64,000 bases of DNA from Bacillota bacterium (GTDB lineage Bacteria > Bacillota > Sulfobacillia > JAJZYS01 > JAJYTV01), in NCBI GenBank assembly GCA_021799275.1, contig JAJZAT010000003.1, forward strand, positions 73,708-137,707, in the 5' to 3' direction. This document shows, in pieces, positions 10,063 to 19,416 of this stretch. The translations under genes and the position numbers were made by a program. Under the pieces are notes generated by a model, which saw nothing but the letters and a program-made list of their open reading frames with translations, did no database searches and had not been told where the DNA came from. Within the stretch, counting starts at the first letter, position 1. Every line of letters begins with the position of its first letter.

Positions 10063-10170
10063 TCAAGGCCGTTGAAGCACTCGATACCTCCCCTCCGTAT
10101 CGATCTCGCCGACCGTCGCCAACACCGCGCACAGCCGACTTTGCCCACGTATATTCTTCGACCGGTCCAT
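10063..10170 (-). CDS. Possible 35-aa small ORF of unknown function
   Basis: GGAGGAACAATG: strong SD then MDRSKNIRGQSRLCAVLATVGEIDTEGRYRVLQRP. Below ORF track cutoff. Confidence 0.25.
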   Translation of the reverse strand: MDRSKNIRGQSRLCAVLATVGEIDTEGRYRVLQRP

Positions 10171-10251
10171 TGTTCCTCCAGTTTTCTGGATCTCATGGAC
10201 GTCTCTAGGCCAGTTGTGCCTGTCCGGTTGTCCCTTCGGCCCATCGCCGTC

Positions 10252-10288
10252 CGGACAAAAACGAAAGACGCCGGCCGCTTGGGCCGGC
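10252..10288 (-). terminator. Rho-independent terminator after miaA
   Basis: Minus strand GCCGGCC-N5-GGCCGGC followed by GTCTTTCGTTTTTG. Confidence 0.6.
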
Positions 10289-10303
10289 CGTGCGCTCCCC
10301 CCG

Positions 10304-11164
10304 CTACAGCATGGCCAGCAACTGACGCAGGCCCTCATCGGGACGCAGCCAGATTGTGTCCGGTTCGCGCCGCCACCAGGTCAGCTGACGCTTGGCGAGG
10401 CGCCGCGTCTCCATCTGCACCTGGCGCATGGCCTCTTCCGGACCCGTTTCGCCCCGCAGGTGGCGCAGGGCCTCGCGGTAGCCGATGGTCCGCTCCACCA
10501 GCGCCGAGGCCTGCGGGCCGCGGGTGACCAGCAGGCTTGTCTCGCGCAAAAGGTGAGGCCATAGGGTGAGGGCCCGCTCGTCGATCCTCGCGTAAAGCTG
10601 CGCGCGCGGCAGCTGCAGGCCGATCTTGAGGAAGCGCACCGGGGTGGCGCCCCCGCCGCCGCCAGCCGCGCGGGACCGCTCGATGACGCGTATCAGGCGC
10701 GGACGGTCCTGCGGCGAGAGCCTCCGCGCGCCAAGCGGGTCCACCGCCATGGCCTTCTCGTAGACCTCCGCGATGTCCGCCGCCTCGGCCCAGCGGCGCA
10801 CCTCGGGATCCGGCGGAGCGCCGAAGGCGTCCCACTCCCCGAGGGCTGCCCGCAGGTAGAGACCGGACCCGCCCGAGACGATCGGCACCGCCCCGCGCCG
10901 CTCGACCTCCCGGATCGCCTGCTGCGCCAGCAGCTGGTAGGTCGCGACCGTGATCCCCATGTCGGGGTCAGCGACGTCCAGGAGATGGTGCGGCACCCGC
11001 TCGCGCTCCTCGGCCGACGGCTTCGCGCTGCCGACGTCGAAGCCGCGATAGACCTGCACCGCGTCGGCGTTGACGATCTCGCCGCCGATCTCCGCGGCGA
11101 GCTGCAGGCAGAAGGCGCTCTTCCCCACCGCCGTGGGTCCGAAGACGGCGATTGGCCGGCTCAC
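10304..11164 (-). CDS. miaA: tRNA dimethylallyltransferase
   Basis: MSRPIAVFGPTAVGKSAFCLQLAAEIGGEIVNADAVQVYRGFDVGSAKPSAEERERVPHHLLDVADPD. Confidence 0.95.
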   Translation of the reverse strand: MSRPIAVFGPTAVGKSAFCLQLAAEIGGEIVNADAVQVYRGFDVGSAKPSAEERERVPHHLLDVADPDMGITVATYQLLAQQAIREVERRGAVPIVSGGSGLYLRAALGEWDAFGAPPDPEVRRWAEAADIAEVYEKAMAVDPLGARRLSPQDRPRLIRVIERSRAAGGGGGATPVRFLKIGLQLPRAQLYARIDERALTLWPHLLRETSLLVTRGPQASALVERTIGYREALRHLRGETGPEEAMRQVQMETRRLAKRQLTWWRREPDTIWLRPDEGLRQLLAML

Positions 11165-12894
11165 CGCCTGAGAAACCTCTGACGCAGCTCGTCGTAGCCG
11201 AGCCTCAGGTAGGTCGGCCGGCCGTGGGGGCAGAAGCGCGGCTCCCGGCAGTTCCAGAGCTGGCGGATAAGGCTCTGCTGCTCGATCGGGCTGAGACGGT
11301 CGTGTTCCTTGACGGACGCCCTGCAGGCCGCGAGCTCCCGGCGCACACGCTCCTCCCGCTCGATCGGGCCTTCCCCGCCCTGCGCGAGGGCGTCGAGAAG
11401 CTCCGGCAGCAGCGAGGGCGACGCCTCGCGGCCGAAGAGCCGCGGTACCGCGCGCACCAGGACATCCCGATCGCCGAAATGCTCCACCTCGAATCCGTAC
11501 CGGACAAGGTCCTCGAGATGATCCCCGAGCGTTTGGCTCTCCAGCGCGCTGAGGCGCACGACAAGGGGTGAGAGCAGCATCTGGGCCGCACGCACGTCCT
11601 GAAGTTCGAGCTGCTCGTAATGAATGCGCTCATGCGCCGCGTGCTGGTCGAAGAGATAGATCGCATCGCGATCGGCGGCGACGAGGAAGAGCCCGCCCGC
11701 CTGGCCGAGGGCGGCAGGGGCTTCGGTCAAAGTCTCCGGCGGCCGCTCGACCCCGGGCGCCCGGCCGTACCGCTCAAGCTCTTCCGCGAGGGTGAAGAGC
11801 GGGGCCTCCCTACCTGCGGCAACCTCTGCGGCGGACGGCAGGGCCATGCCGCCCGTGTCGGGCGGGGGCGCCGCGCCTGTGGCGACCGAGGGCGCCACAA
11901 CGGACCGCGGCTGAAAGCTCAGGGCGGCCGCAACGGCGTCGTGCAGGAGCGACGCCACCTCGCGCTCGCGGCGCAGTCGCACTTCGAGCTTCGCGGGATG
12001 GACGTTCACGTCGACATCGCCCGCCGGCACCTCGAGCCTCAGGCAGAAGACCGGGAACCTGCCCTTGAGCAGGCGCCCCTGGTAGGCGGCCTCGATCGCG
12101 TAGCGCAACCTGCCCGTCTCCACCGGCCGGCCACCAATGACGAGGAACTGCCACTGGCGGTTGCCGCGGTCGCGACCTGGGCGCGAGACGAGACCGTGGA
12201 CGCGACCCGCGTCCGCGCGCCCGTCCACCGGGACCAGGTTCTCCGCAACCTCGACGCCGAAGAGATCGGCGAACACTTCGCTCAGATTGCCGCTGCCACT
12301 GGTGCGCAAGGCCTCCTGGCCGTCCAGCGAGAGCGAGAACGCCACCTGCGGCGCCGCCATGGCCATACGCTCCAGCACGCCGATCACGCGCCGGGCCTCC
12401 GCCGGGGGCGGCAGCAGGAACTTGCGCCTTGCCGGCACCTGCCGGAAGAGGTCCCGGACCGCGACGCGCGTGCCGTGCGACATAGCGATGGGCGTCGGCG
12501 CCTGGAGCCTGCCGCCCTCCGCCTCGATCAGCATGCCGCCGCTCAGTTCCGGCGGTCGCGAGGCGATCTGAAGCCGCGAGACCGACGCGATCGACGGCAG
12601 CGCCTCGCCGCGGAAACCGTAGCTTGAGATCCCCGCGAGCTCGTCGATCGCTAGGAGCTTCGACGTCTGGTGGCGTCCGAGCGCCAGGGCAAGCTCCTCC
12701 GGGGCGATGCCGCCACCGTCGTCCGTCACCTCGACGAGGTCGATGCCGCCGCCCTCGAGGCGCACGAAGACATGCCGCGCGCCCGCGTCGACCGCGTTCT
12801 CCACCAGTTCCTTGACCACGGACGCGGGACGCTCCACCACCTCGCCGGCCGCGATCTGGTCGATCACGTCGGGGGGCAGCAGCCGGATCGGCAT
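11161..12894 (-). CDS. mutL: DNA mismatch repair protein MutL
   Basis: MPIRLLPPDVIDQIAAGEVVERPASVVKELVENAVDAGA...SYGFRGEALPSIASVSRL. Start overlaps mutS stop. Confidence 0.96.
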   Translation of the reverse strand: MPIRLLPPDVIDQIAAGEVVERPASVVKELVENAVDAGARHVFVRLEGGGIDLVEVTDDGGGIAPEELALALGRHQTSKLLAIDELAGISSYGFRGEALPSIASVSRLQIASRPPELSGGMLIEAEGGRLQAPTPIAMSHGTRVAVRDLFRQVPARRKFLLPPPAEARRVIGVLERMAMAAPQVAFSLSLDGQEALRTSGSGNLSEVFADLFGVEVAENLVPVDGRADAGRVHGLVSRPGRDRGNRQWQFLVIGGRPVETGRLRYAIEAAYQGRLLKGRFPVFCLRLEVPAGDVDVNVHPAKLEVRLRREREVASLLHDAVAAALSFQPRSVVAPSVATGAAPPPDTGGMALPSAAEVAAGREAPLFTLAEELERYGRAPGVERPPETLTEAPAALGQAGGLFLVAADRDAIYLFDQHAAHERIHYEQLELQDVRAAQMLLSPLVVRLSALESQTLGDHLEDLVRYGFEVEHFGDRDVLVRAVPRLFGREASPSLLPELLDALAQGGEGPIEREERVRRELAACRASVKEHDRLSPIEQQSLIRQLWNCREPRFCPHGRPTYLRLGYDELRQRFLRR

Positions 12895-15404
12895 CAGGGC
12901 ACCTCCTCGCACAGGCCCTTGAGCGCGGCGAGTTCCGCGAGGGCCTCGAGCGGCGTCATGCGCATCGGGTCCAGGCCGCGCAGCCGCTCGATCGCCGGGT
13001 GCGGCGGCACGTCGAACAGCGCGAGCTGGACGGCGCCGTCGGACGCGGCCGCGGCCACGGGCGCCTGCAACCGCTCCTCCGCGCGCGCGAGCACCGCTTC
13101 CGGCACACCCGCGAGACGAGCGACGTCGAGCCCGTACGAGCGGCTGGCCGCCCCCGAGACGATGCGGTGCAGGAACACGACCTTCCTGCCCTCCTCGGCC
13201 ACCGCGACCGTGAAGTTGCGGATGCCCCTCTCGCGTTCCGCGAGGCCGCAGAGCTCGAGGTAGTGCGTCGCGACGAGCGCGCGGCAGCGAACCACCGACG
13301 CGAGATATTCCGTCACGGCCGAGGCGATCGCGACGCCGTCCGCCGTACCGGTGCCGCGGCCCACCTCGTCCAGCACGACGAGGCTCTGCGCTGTCGCGTC
13401 GCGCAGGATCACCGCCACTTCAAGCATCTCCGCCATGAACGTGGATACGCCACGGGCCAGGTCATCCGAGGCCCCCACCCGCGTGAAGACGCGATCCGCG
13501 AGCCCGATCACGGCCCGTTCGGCCGGCACCAGCGATCCCGCCTGCGCCATGACCTGCAGCAGCGCGACCTGGCGCAGCACCGTCGACTTGCCGCCCATAT
13601 TCGGGCCGGTGATCAGGTGCAAGCGCTGGCCGCGAGCATCGAGCCTCGTGTCGTTCGGCACGAAGGCACCTTGCGGCAGGAGCGCCTCCACCACGGGATG
13701 GCGCGCGCCGACGAGGTCCAGGACAGGCTCGCGGCGCAGCTCGGGCCGCACGTAGCCGCGGCGCCTGCCCACCTCCGCCAGGGACTGCAACACGTCGAGC
13801 TCGGCGAGCGCAGCCGCCCTCGCCTGCACCGCGGGCGCCTCGGCCAGCACGGCCTGCCGCAGGTTCTCGAGCACCGCCGCCTCGAGCGCCTGCAGTTCCC
13901 GCTCGGCGCGAGCGATGAGTTCCTCCTGGCGGCGCAGCTCGTCCGTGACGAAGCGCTCGCCGCTCGCGATGGTCTGCCGGCGCTCCCAATGCGCGGGCAC
14001 CAGCTGGAGATTCGCCCGCGTCACCTCGATGTAGTAGCCGAAAACCTTGTTGAACCCGACCTTGAGCGTGCGGATGCCGGTCTCCTCGCGCGCCCTGCGC
14101 TCGAAGTCGACGAGGTACTCCTTGGCCCCGTCCTTGGCCGCGCGCAGACGGTCGATCTCGTCCGAGAAGCCCTGGCGCACAAAATTGCCGTCGCGTGCCA
14201 AGGCGGGTGGCTCGTCCTGCAGCGCGGCCCCGATCTCCGCCGCGACCGCGAGCGGCTCGCGCAGGACCTCGCCGATCGCCAAAAGCCGCTCGCCGCCGTC
14301 CTCGGGCAACCCTGCCGCGAGCTCTGGGCCGAGTGCGAGCGTCGCCGCGAGCGCGACGAAGTCGCGGGGGCCGGCGCTGCCGGCACCGAGCTTCGCGAGC
14401 AGCCGCTCCATGTCGCGCGCCCGCGAGAGCAGGTCGCGCAGGCGCGCGCGGCTGAGACCATCCTCGAAGAGCGCGACCACCGCCTCCTGGCGCGCCGCGA
14501 TCTCGGCGAGGTCCGAGAGGGGCCGCTCGAGCCATTCGCGCAGGAGCCTGCGCCCTGCGACGCTGCGCGTATCGTCGAGCACCCAGAGGAGGCTGCCCTG
14601 GCGCTGGCCGTCGAGCCGCTCGACGATCTCGAGGTTGCGCCTGGTCGCGGGATCGAGGCCAAGTCCCCGCTCCACCTCGTAGAGATGGGGCTCCTCGAGG
14701 TGGCGCAGGGCGCCGCGTTGCGTCTCGAGGAGGTAGGCATGCCCAAGGAGCGCGGCCCTCGCCGCGGCCGGCGGCAGGCGATGCAGGGCGTCGCCGAGCG
14801 CCTCGCGACTCTCCGCGAGGGCTGCCGCGCCGGGCATCGGCGCCCGCGGCACGTCGTAAAACTCGGGGCATTCCACGCCGTCCGCCAGGAGTTCCGCGAC
14901 GCCGTGCCGCTCGAGCTCCCGTACGGCTCCCCTCAGTCCCCGCTCGCCATGCTCGCCGCGCAAGGCGGCGACGCGGAAGTTGCCGTGGCCGAGGTCCAGG
15001 AGGCCGATGCCTGCGGCGGCGTCCACCTGCGTCAGCACGCCAAGCCAGCGCCTGGGGGCCTCCTCCGCCTCGCCCGCGTAAGTGGACGGCGTCACCACCC
15101 GCACCACCTCGCGCCGCACCAGGCCCTTGGCCTGCTTCGGGTCCTCCATCTGCTCACAGACGGCGACGCGGTAGCCGAGATCGACAAGGCGGCCGAGATA
15201 GGTCTCGGCCGCGTGGTAGGGCACGCCGCACATCGGCGTCTCCTTGTCGCGCGACGTGAGCACGAGATCGAGCAGGTTCGATACGAGCCGCGCGTCCTCG
15301 TCGAACAGTTCGTAAAAGTCGCCCAAGCGGAAGAAGAGAAGCGCGTCGGGGTGCTGCGCCTTGATCCGCCGGTATTGCTGCATCACCGGCGTCGACTCCG
15401 CCAC
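12894..15404 (-). CDS. mutS: DNA mismatch repair protein MutS
   Basis: MAESTPVMQQYRRIKAQHPDALLFFRLGDFYELFDEDA...ITGPNMGGKSTVLRQVALLQVMAQAGSLVPA. Confidence 0.97.
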   Translation of the reverse strand: MAESTPVMQQYRRIKAQHPDALLFFRLGDFYELFDEDARLVSNLLDLVLTSRDKETPMCGVPYHAAETYLGRLVDLGYRVAVCEQMEDPKQAKGLVRREVVRVVTPSTYAGEAEEAPRRWLGVLTQVDAAAGIGLLDLGHGNFRVAALRGEHGERGLRGAVRELERHGVAELLADGVECPEFYDVPRAPMPGAAALAESREALGDALHRLPPAAARAALLGHAYLLETQRGALRHLEEPHLYEVERGLGLDPATRRNLEIVERLDGQRQGSLLWVLDDTRSVAGRRLLREWLERPLSDLAEIAARQEAVVALFEDGLSRARLRDLLSRARDMERLLAKLGAGSAGPRDFVALAATLALGPELAAGLPEDGGERLLAIGEVLREPLAVAAEIGAALQDEPPALARDGNFVRQGFSDEIDRLRAAKDGAKEYLVDFERRAREETGIRTLKVGFNKVFGYYIEVTRANLQLVPAHWERRQTIASGERFVTDELRRQEELIARAERELQALEAAVLENLRQAVLAEAPAVQARAAALAELDVLQSLAEVGRRRGYVRPELRREPVLDLVGARHPVVEALLPQGAFVPNDTRLDARGQRLHLITGPNMGGKSTVLRQVALLQVMAQAGSLVPAERAVIGLADRVFTRVGASDDLARGVSTFMAEMLEVAVILRDATAQSLVVLDEVGRGTGTADGVAIASAVTEYLASVVRCRALVATHYLELCGLAERERGIRNFTVAVAEEGRKVVFLHRIVSGAASRSYGLDVARLAGVPEAVLARAEERLQAPVAAAASDGAVQLALFDVPPHPAIERLRGLDPMRMTPLEALAELAALKGLCEEVP

Positions 15405-15422
15405 TAGATCACTCCTGATCCT

Positions 15423-15710
15423 TCAGGCGCCGCAGCTGCTGCAGCCGCCATCCTGTCGCTGCTCCGGCGAGAGGTGCCCGGTCAGAGGGAAGAGGAACAC
15501 GCTCGTGACCTGCTGCAGGAGCCGTTCCGCCCTGTACTTCGCGTCGGCGTAGGCCTGCACGCGCGGATCCGGGTCGTCCGGATCGATCGGGCCAAGGGCA
15601 AGCGGGCCGAGTTCCGCCTCGCGTGCCAGGAGATCAAGCACTTCCTTGGAATCCGAGACGGCGTCGGCGAGTTCCTGCGCCAGGCGCAGAATCTCGAGTC
15701 TCGACTTCAC
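15423..15710 (-). CDS. YlbF/YmcA (RicA)-family protein
   Basis: 95 aa; MKSRLEILRLAQELADAVSDSKEVLDLLAREAEL...C-terminal GCSSCGA; located between miaB and mutS as ymcA is in Bacillus. Confidence 0.6.
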   Translation of the reverse strand: MKSRLEILRLAQELADAVSDSKEVLDLLAREAELGPLALGPIDPDDPDPRVQAYADAKYRAERLLQQVTSVFLFPLTGHLSPEQRQDGGCSSCGA

Positions 15711-17032
15711 ACGGCCTCGCCCTCCAGGGTCCAGGTGTTCACGGACGCGATGCGCACGGCGGCCAGCTGGCCGGCCTGCTCGGCGACGCCTGGGAAGACG
15801 ACGGGCTGATTGAGCCGCGTCCTCCCCATCAGGCGCTGCCCGTTCTTCTTGGACACACCCTCGCAGAGTACCTCCACGGTCTTGCCGATCTGGCGCCGGT
15901 TCGCCTCCAGCGACAGGGCGTCGGTGACCTCGATCAGGCGCCCGAGGCGCTCCTTCTTCACGGCGAGAGGGATCTGCTCCGGGAAGGCCGCGGCCGGTGT
16001 GCCGCGCCGCGGCGAGAACATGAAGGTGAAGGACTTGTCGAACCGCAGCTGCCGGCAGAGGTCGAGCGTCTCCTCGAAGTCCGATTCGGTCTCGCCCGGG
16101 AAGCCGACGATCAGGTCGGTGGTGATGGAGGCCTCGGGCACGGTCCGACGGATGCGCTCGATCAGGTCGACATAGCGCTCGCGCGTGTAGCCGCGCGCCA
16201 TGCGCTTCAGCATATGCGGGCTGCCGGACTGCACGGGCACATGGAAGTGCTCGCAGACCTTGCGCGACGACGCGATGGCGTCGATCATCTCCTGGGTGAA
16301 ATCGCGGGGATGGCTCGTCGTGTAGCGGACGCGCTCGAGTCCGTCGACCTTGTCGAGTTCGGCGATCAGCGTCGCGAAGCTTTCGGCGCCGGGCAGATCC
16401 TTGCCATAGGCATTGACGTTCTGCCCTAGAAGCGTCACCTCGCGCACGCCGTCCCGCACCAGGGACTCGACCTCCGACCGGATCTCCCTAAGCGGGCGGG
16501 ACATCTCCCGACCGCGCACGTACGGCACGATGCAGTAGGTGCAGCGCTTGTCGCAGCCGCGCAGGATCGTCACCCACGCCGTGACGCCTCCCTCGCGCAC
16601 GCCACGGGGGAAGATCGGCATCTCCTCCGGCTCCGCGGCGACGTCGACCACCGTCGTCTGCGCGGTGCGCGCGTGCAGGAAGAGTTCGGGGAAGCGGTGC
16701 AGGTTGTGCGTGCCCATGACGAGGTTGACGTAGGGGTAGCGCTTCGCGAGCGCCGGCCCTACGCCCGGCTGCTGGGTCATGCAGCCGGCGATGCCGATGA
16801 CGAGTTCGGGGCGCTCGGCCTTGAGGAGCTTGAGCTCGCCCAGCTTGCCGTACACCTTGTCCTCGGCCGACTCGCGCACGCAGCAAGTGTTGAGCAGCAC
16901 CACGTCCGCGTCCTGGACCGACGGGATGCTTTCGTAACCGAGCTCCTCCAGATAGGCGAGGAGGATCTCGCTGTCGTTCTCGTTCATCTGGCAGCCATAG
17001 GTTTCGACGTGGCACTTTGGCCTGAGATCCAT
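15707..17032 (-). CDS. miaB: tRNA-2-methylthio-N6-dimethylallyladenosine synthase
   Basis: MDLRPKCHVETYGCQMNENDSEI...LRGCDKRCTYCIVPYVRGREMSRP (radical SAM CxxxCxxC) plus TRAM tail. Start trimmed from 17077. Confidence 0.96.
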   Translation of the reverse strand: MDLRPKCHVETYGCQMNENDSEILLAYLEELGYESIPSVQDADVVLLNTCCVRESAEDKVYGKLGELKLLKAERPELVIGIAGCMTQQPGVGPALAKRYPYVNLVMGTHNLHRFPELFLHARTAQTTVVDVAAEPEEMPIFPRGVREGGVTAWVTILRGCDKRCTYCIVPYVRGREMSRPLREIRSEVESLVRDGVREVTLLGQNVNAYGKDLPGAESFATLIAELDKVDGLERVRYTTSHPRDFTQEMIDAIASSRKVCEHFHVPVQSGSPHMLKRMARGYTRERYVDLIERIRRTVPEASITTDLIVGFPGETESDFEETLDLCRQLRFDKSFTFMFSPRRGTPAAAFPEQIPLAVKKERLGRLIEVTDALSLEANRRQIGKTVEVLCEGVSKKNGQRLMGRTRLNQPVVFPGVAEQAGQLAAVRIASVNTWTLEGEAV

Positions 17033-17424
17033 GCCGCCATATCCCCCCAAAAGCCGGGCTAATGCCAAGTATACCATTGGGCTCGGGGAGCCCCGCGGAG
17101 CGGCCGGCGCATTTGTGCACAGGTTTTTCTACAGCATACACAGCCCCGCCGCGGGACTCTAGACGACACCCGGGGCCTAGAAGAGCCCTCATTCGACAGA
17201 AAGCCCCAGGAATGTTCCACCGAGGGCCCAAGAACGCTGTCAAACCGGCGCCACATGGCCGTGCCGACACCACAAGGCCGCTCCCCGAGAGCTGCCGATC
17301 CGCGTCACCTCGCGCCGTCTCGTGTTGCAGACCGTCGCACCGACCTTGTCCGCCCGGGCCTTGGCGCAAGGCAGGTACGACGCCTTCGCGGCGCGAAGTG
17401 GCGGCATTCGGGAGGACCTGCACT

Positions 17425-18126
17425 TTGTCGATACTGGCGCATGAACTCGGACCCTTCGTCAATGGACTTGCGACGGTGGTCGGGTCGCTGCTCGGTCTCC
17501 TCTTTCGACGCATCCCGGCGAAGGTGCGCGATCTCGTCCAGCAGGTGCTCGGCGCCGCCGCGGCTCTGATCGGCATCTCGATGGCCCTCGAGAAGCCCAA
17601 CTTTCTCATCGTCATCGCCTCGCTCGCGATCGGCGCCGCGATCGGCCAGTCGCTGGAGCTCGAGGAACGCCTGGAGCGGTTCGCCGAGCGGCTGCGTCAG
17701 CGCTTCGGCGGCCAGGGCGGCTTCGTCGAGGGCTTCATGCTCGCGACCTTGGTCTGGTGCATCGGCGCGATGGCGGTCCTCGGGGCGATCCAGAGCGGAC
17801 TCACCGGCCACAACACGATCCTCTACACGAAGTCCGCCCTCGACGGCACCAGCGCGATCTTCTTCGCCGCGGCCTTCGGCCCCGGCGTCGTGCTGGCCTC
17901 GGGCTCGGTCTTCCTCTACGAGGCGATCATCGCTGCCCTCGCGACGCTCGTCGCGCCGCTGCTCGGCAGCGCCGTGATCGCGCCCCTGACCTATGTCGGC
18001 GGGGTTCTGATCGCTCTTATCGGCCTCAACATGCTGGGCGCGACGAAGATCCGCGTGGGCAACCTCCTGCCGGCGATCCTGATCGCGATGGTGATCGGTG
18101 GCGTCGTGGCCCAGGTGCACCTCTAG
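17425..18126 (+). CDS. DUF554 family membrane protein
   Basis: GGAGG-N9-TTG start; LSILAHELGPFVNGLATVVGSLLGLLFRRIPAKVRDLVQQVLGAAAALIGISMAL...; DUF554 (YdfK/YqgA) pattern. Confidence 0.85.
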   Translation: MSILAHELGPFVNGLATVVGSLLGLLFRRIPAKVRDLVQQVLGAAAALIGISMALEKPNFLIVIASLAIGAAIGQSLELEERLERFAERLRQRFGGQGGFVEGFMLATLVWCIGAMAVLGAIQSGLTGHNTILYTKSALDGTSAIFFAAAFGPGVVLASGSVFLYEAIIAALATLVAPLLGSAVIAPLTYVGGVLIALIGLNMLGATKIRVGNLLPAILIAMVIGGVVAQVHL

Positions 18127-18166
18127 GAGCCGTCCTCCGAAACGTTTGGCGGAAGGGTTGGTCTTC

Positions 18167-18985
18167 GTGATCGCCGACCAGCACCTGCACCTCGAGCGCG
18201 GGCTCTACAGCCCGGAGACCTACCCCGTGAGCTGGCTCGAGCGATATCTCGAGACAGGGCGTGCCCGCGGAGTCGGGCGACTTGGCGTCGTCGAGCACGG
18301 CTACCGCTTCCTCGAGGCGAAGGGCCTGCTGCCGGGAGCCTGGGCCGAGGGTCGCTGCCGTTACCACCTCGAGCCGTACCTCTCGTTCGTCGAGCGGGTG
18401 AAGACGCTCGGTCTGCCCGTCTCCTTCGGCATCGAGATGGACTACGTCCCGGGCGCGGAAGCTGGCATCGAGCGCTTCCTCGCCCGTTATCCCTGGGACT
18501 TCGTGCTGGGCTCGGTCCACTTCGTTGACGGCGTCGGCGTCGATCTCGAGACGGACGAGCCGCGGAGGCTCGAGATGGGTACGGGGAAGCTCTGGCAGCG
18601 CTACTTCTCGCTCAGCCGCGACGCGGCCACCTCCGGCCTCTTCGACGTCCTCACGCACCCGGATCTGCCCAAGATCTTCGGGGTCAGGGCCCCCTTCCCG
18701 CTCGACGAGGAGTTTCGGCGGACCGCCGAGACGCTGGCCGAGGCCGGCATGGCGATCGAGTGCAACACGGCGGGTCTGCGCAAGAAGGTCGCCGAGATCT
18801 ATCCCGTGCCCGCCTATCTCGCCGCCGCCCGCAAGGCCGGCGTACCCGTGAGCCTCGGCTCGGACGCCCACGAGCCCGAAAACGTCGGCTACGGCTTCGG
18901 GGAGGGTATCGATCTGCTCCGCTCCTACGGCTACGGCGAAGCCGTCCACTTCATCGGCCGTCGGCGCATCGCCTCGAGCATCTGA
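18167..18985 (+). CDS. PHP domain phosphoesterase (histidinol-phosphatase family)
   Basis: GTG start; VIADQHLHLERGLYSPETYPVSWLERYLETG...FGIEMDYVPG...VLTHPDLPKIFG...SLGSDAHEPENVGYGF. Confidence 0.88.
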   Translation: MIADQHLHLERGLYSPETYPVSWLERYLETGRARGVGRLGVVEHGYRFLEAKGLLPGAWAEGRCRYHLEPYLSFVERVKTLGLPVSFGIEMDYVPGAEAGIERFLARYPWDFVLGSVHFVDGVGVDLETDEPRRLEMGTGKLWQRYFSLSRDAATSGLFDVLTHPDLPKIFGVRAPFPLDEEFRRTAETLAEAGMAIECNTAGLRKKVAEIYPVPAYLAAARKAGVPVSLGSDAHEPENVGYGFGEGIDLLRSYGYGEAVHFIGRRRIASSI

Positions 18986-19005
18986 AGCGCCGGAGGGGGA
19001 GGACA

Positions 19006-19407
19006 TTGGCAGAAGGACCTCCGCGCATCCGTCAGGCGCTCGACGAAGCGCTCGGTTTCACGGTGATCGAGGATACCGGTACGGCCGTGGCGGCGGAGTT
19101 GCCCCTCCAGGGCCTCGCCGTCAACAGTCTCGGCCAGGCGCACGGCGGAGCCCTCGTGTCCGTCGCCGACGCCCTGATGGCGAACCTCTGCGGCCCGCCC
19201 ATGGACCTGCGCGGCGTCCAGCAGGCCGTGACCGTCGACCTCCACGTCCATTTCCTGCGTCCCGCCCGCGGCGAGCCGCTGCGCTTCGTGGCGGAGCTGC
19301 TGCAGCGGGGAAACCGCCTCGCCTTCGCCGAGTGCCGCGTTCAGGACGGCGAGGGCCGCCTCGCCGCGCACATCACGGCGAGCTACGCCTTGCGCCCGAA
19401 GGACTGA
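19006..19407 (+). CDS. PaaI-family hotdog thioesterase
   Basis: TTG start after GGGGGAGG; GQAHGGALVSVADALMANLCGP...VTVDLHVHFLRPARGEPLRFVAELLQRGNRLAFAECRV. Confidence 0.85.
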   Translation: MAEGPPRIRQALDEALGFTVIEDTGTAVAAELPLQGLAVNSLGQAHGGALVSVADALMANLCGPPMDLRGVQQAVTVDLHVHFLRPARGEPLRFVAELLQRGNRLAFAECRVQDGEGRLAAHITASYALRPKD

Positions 19408-19416
19408 CCGGGCGGG

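Noticed and set aside
12999-15407. 802-aa plus-strand ORF
   Set aside because: Exact shadow of mutS; no domain signature.
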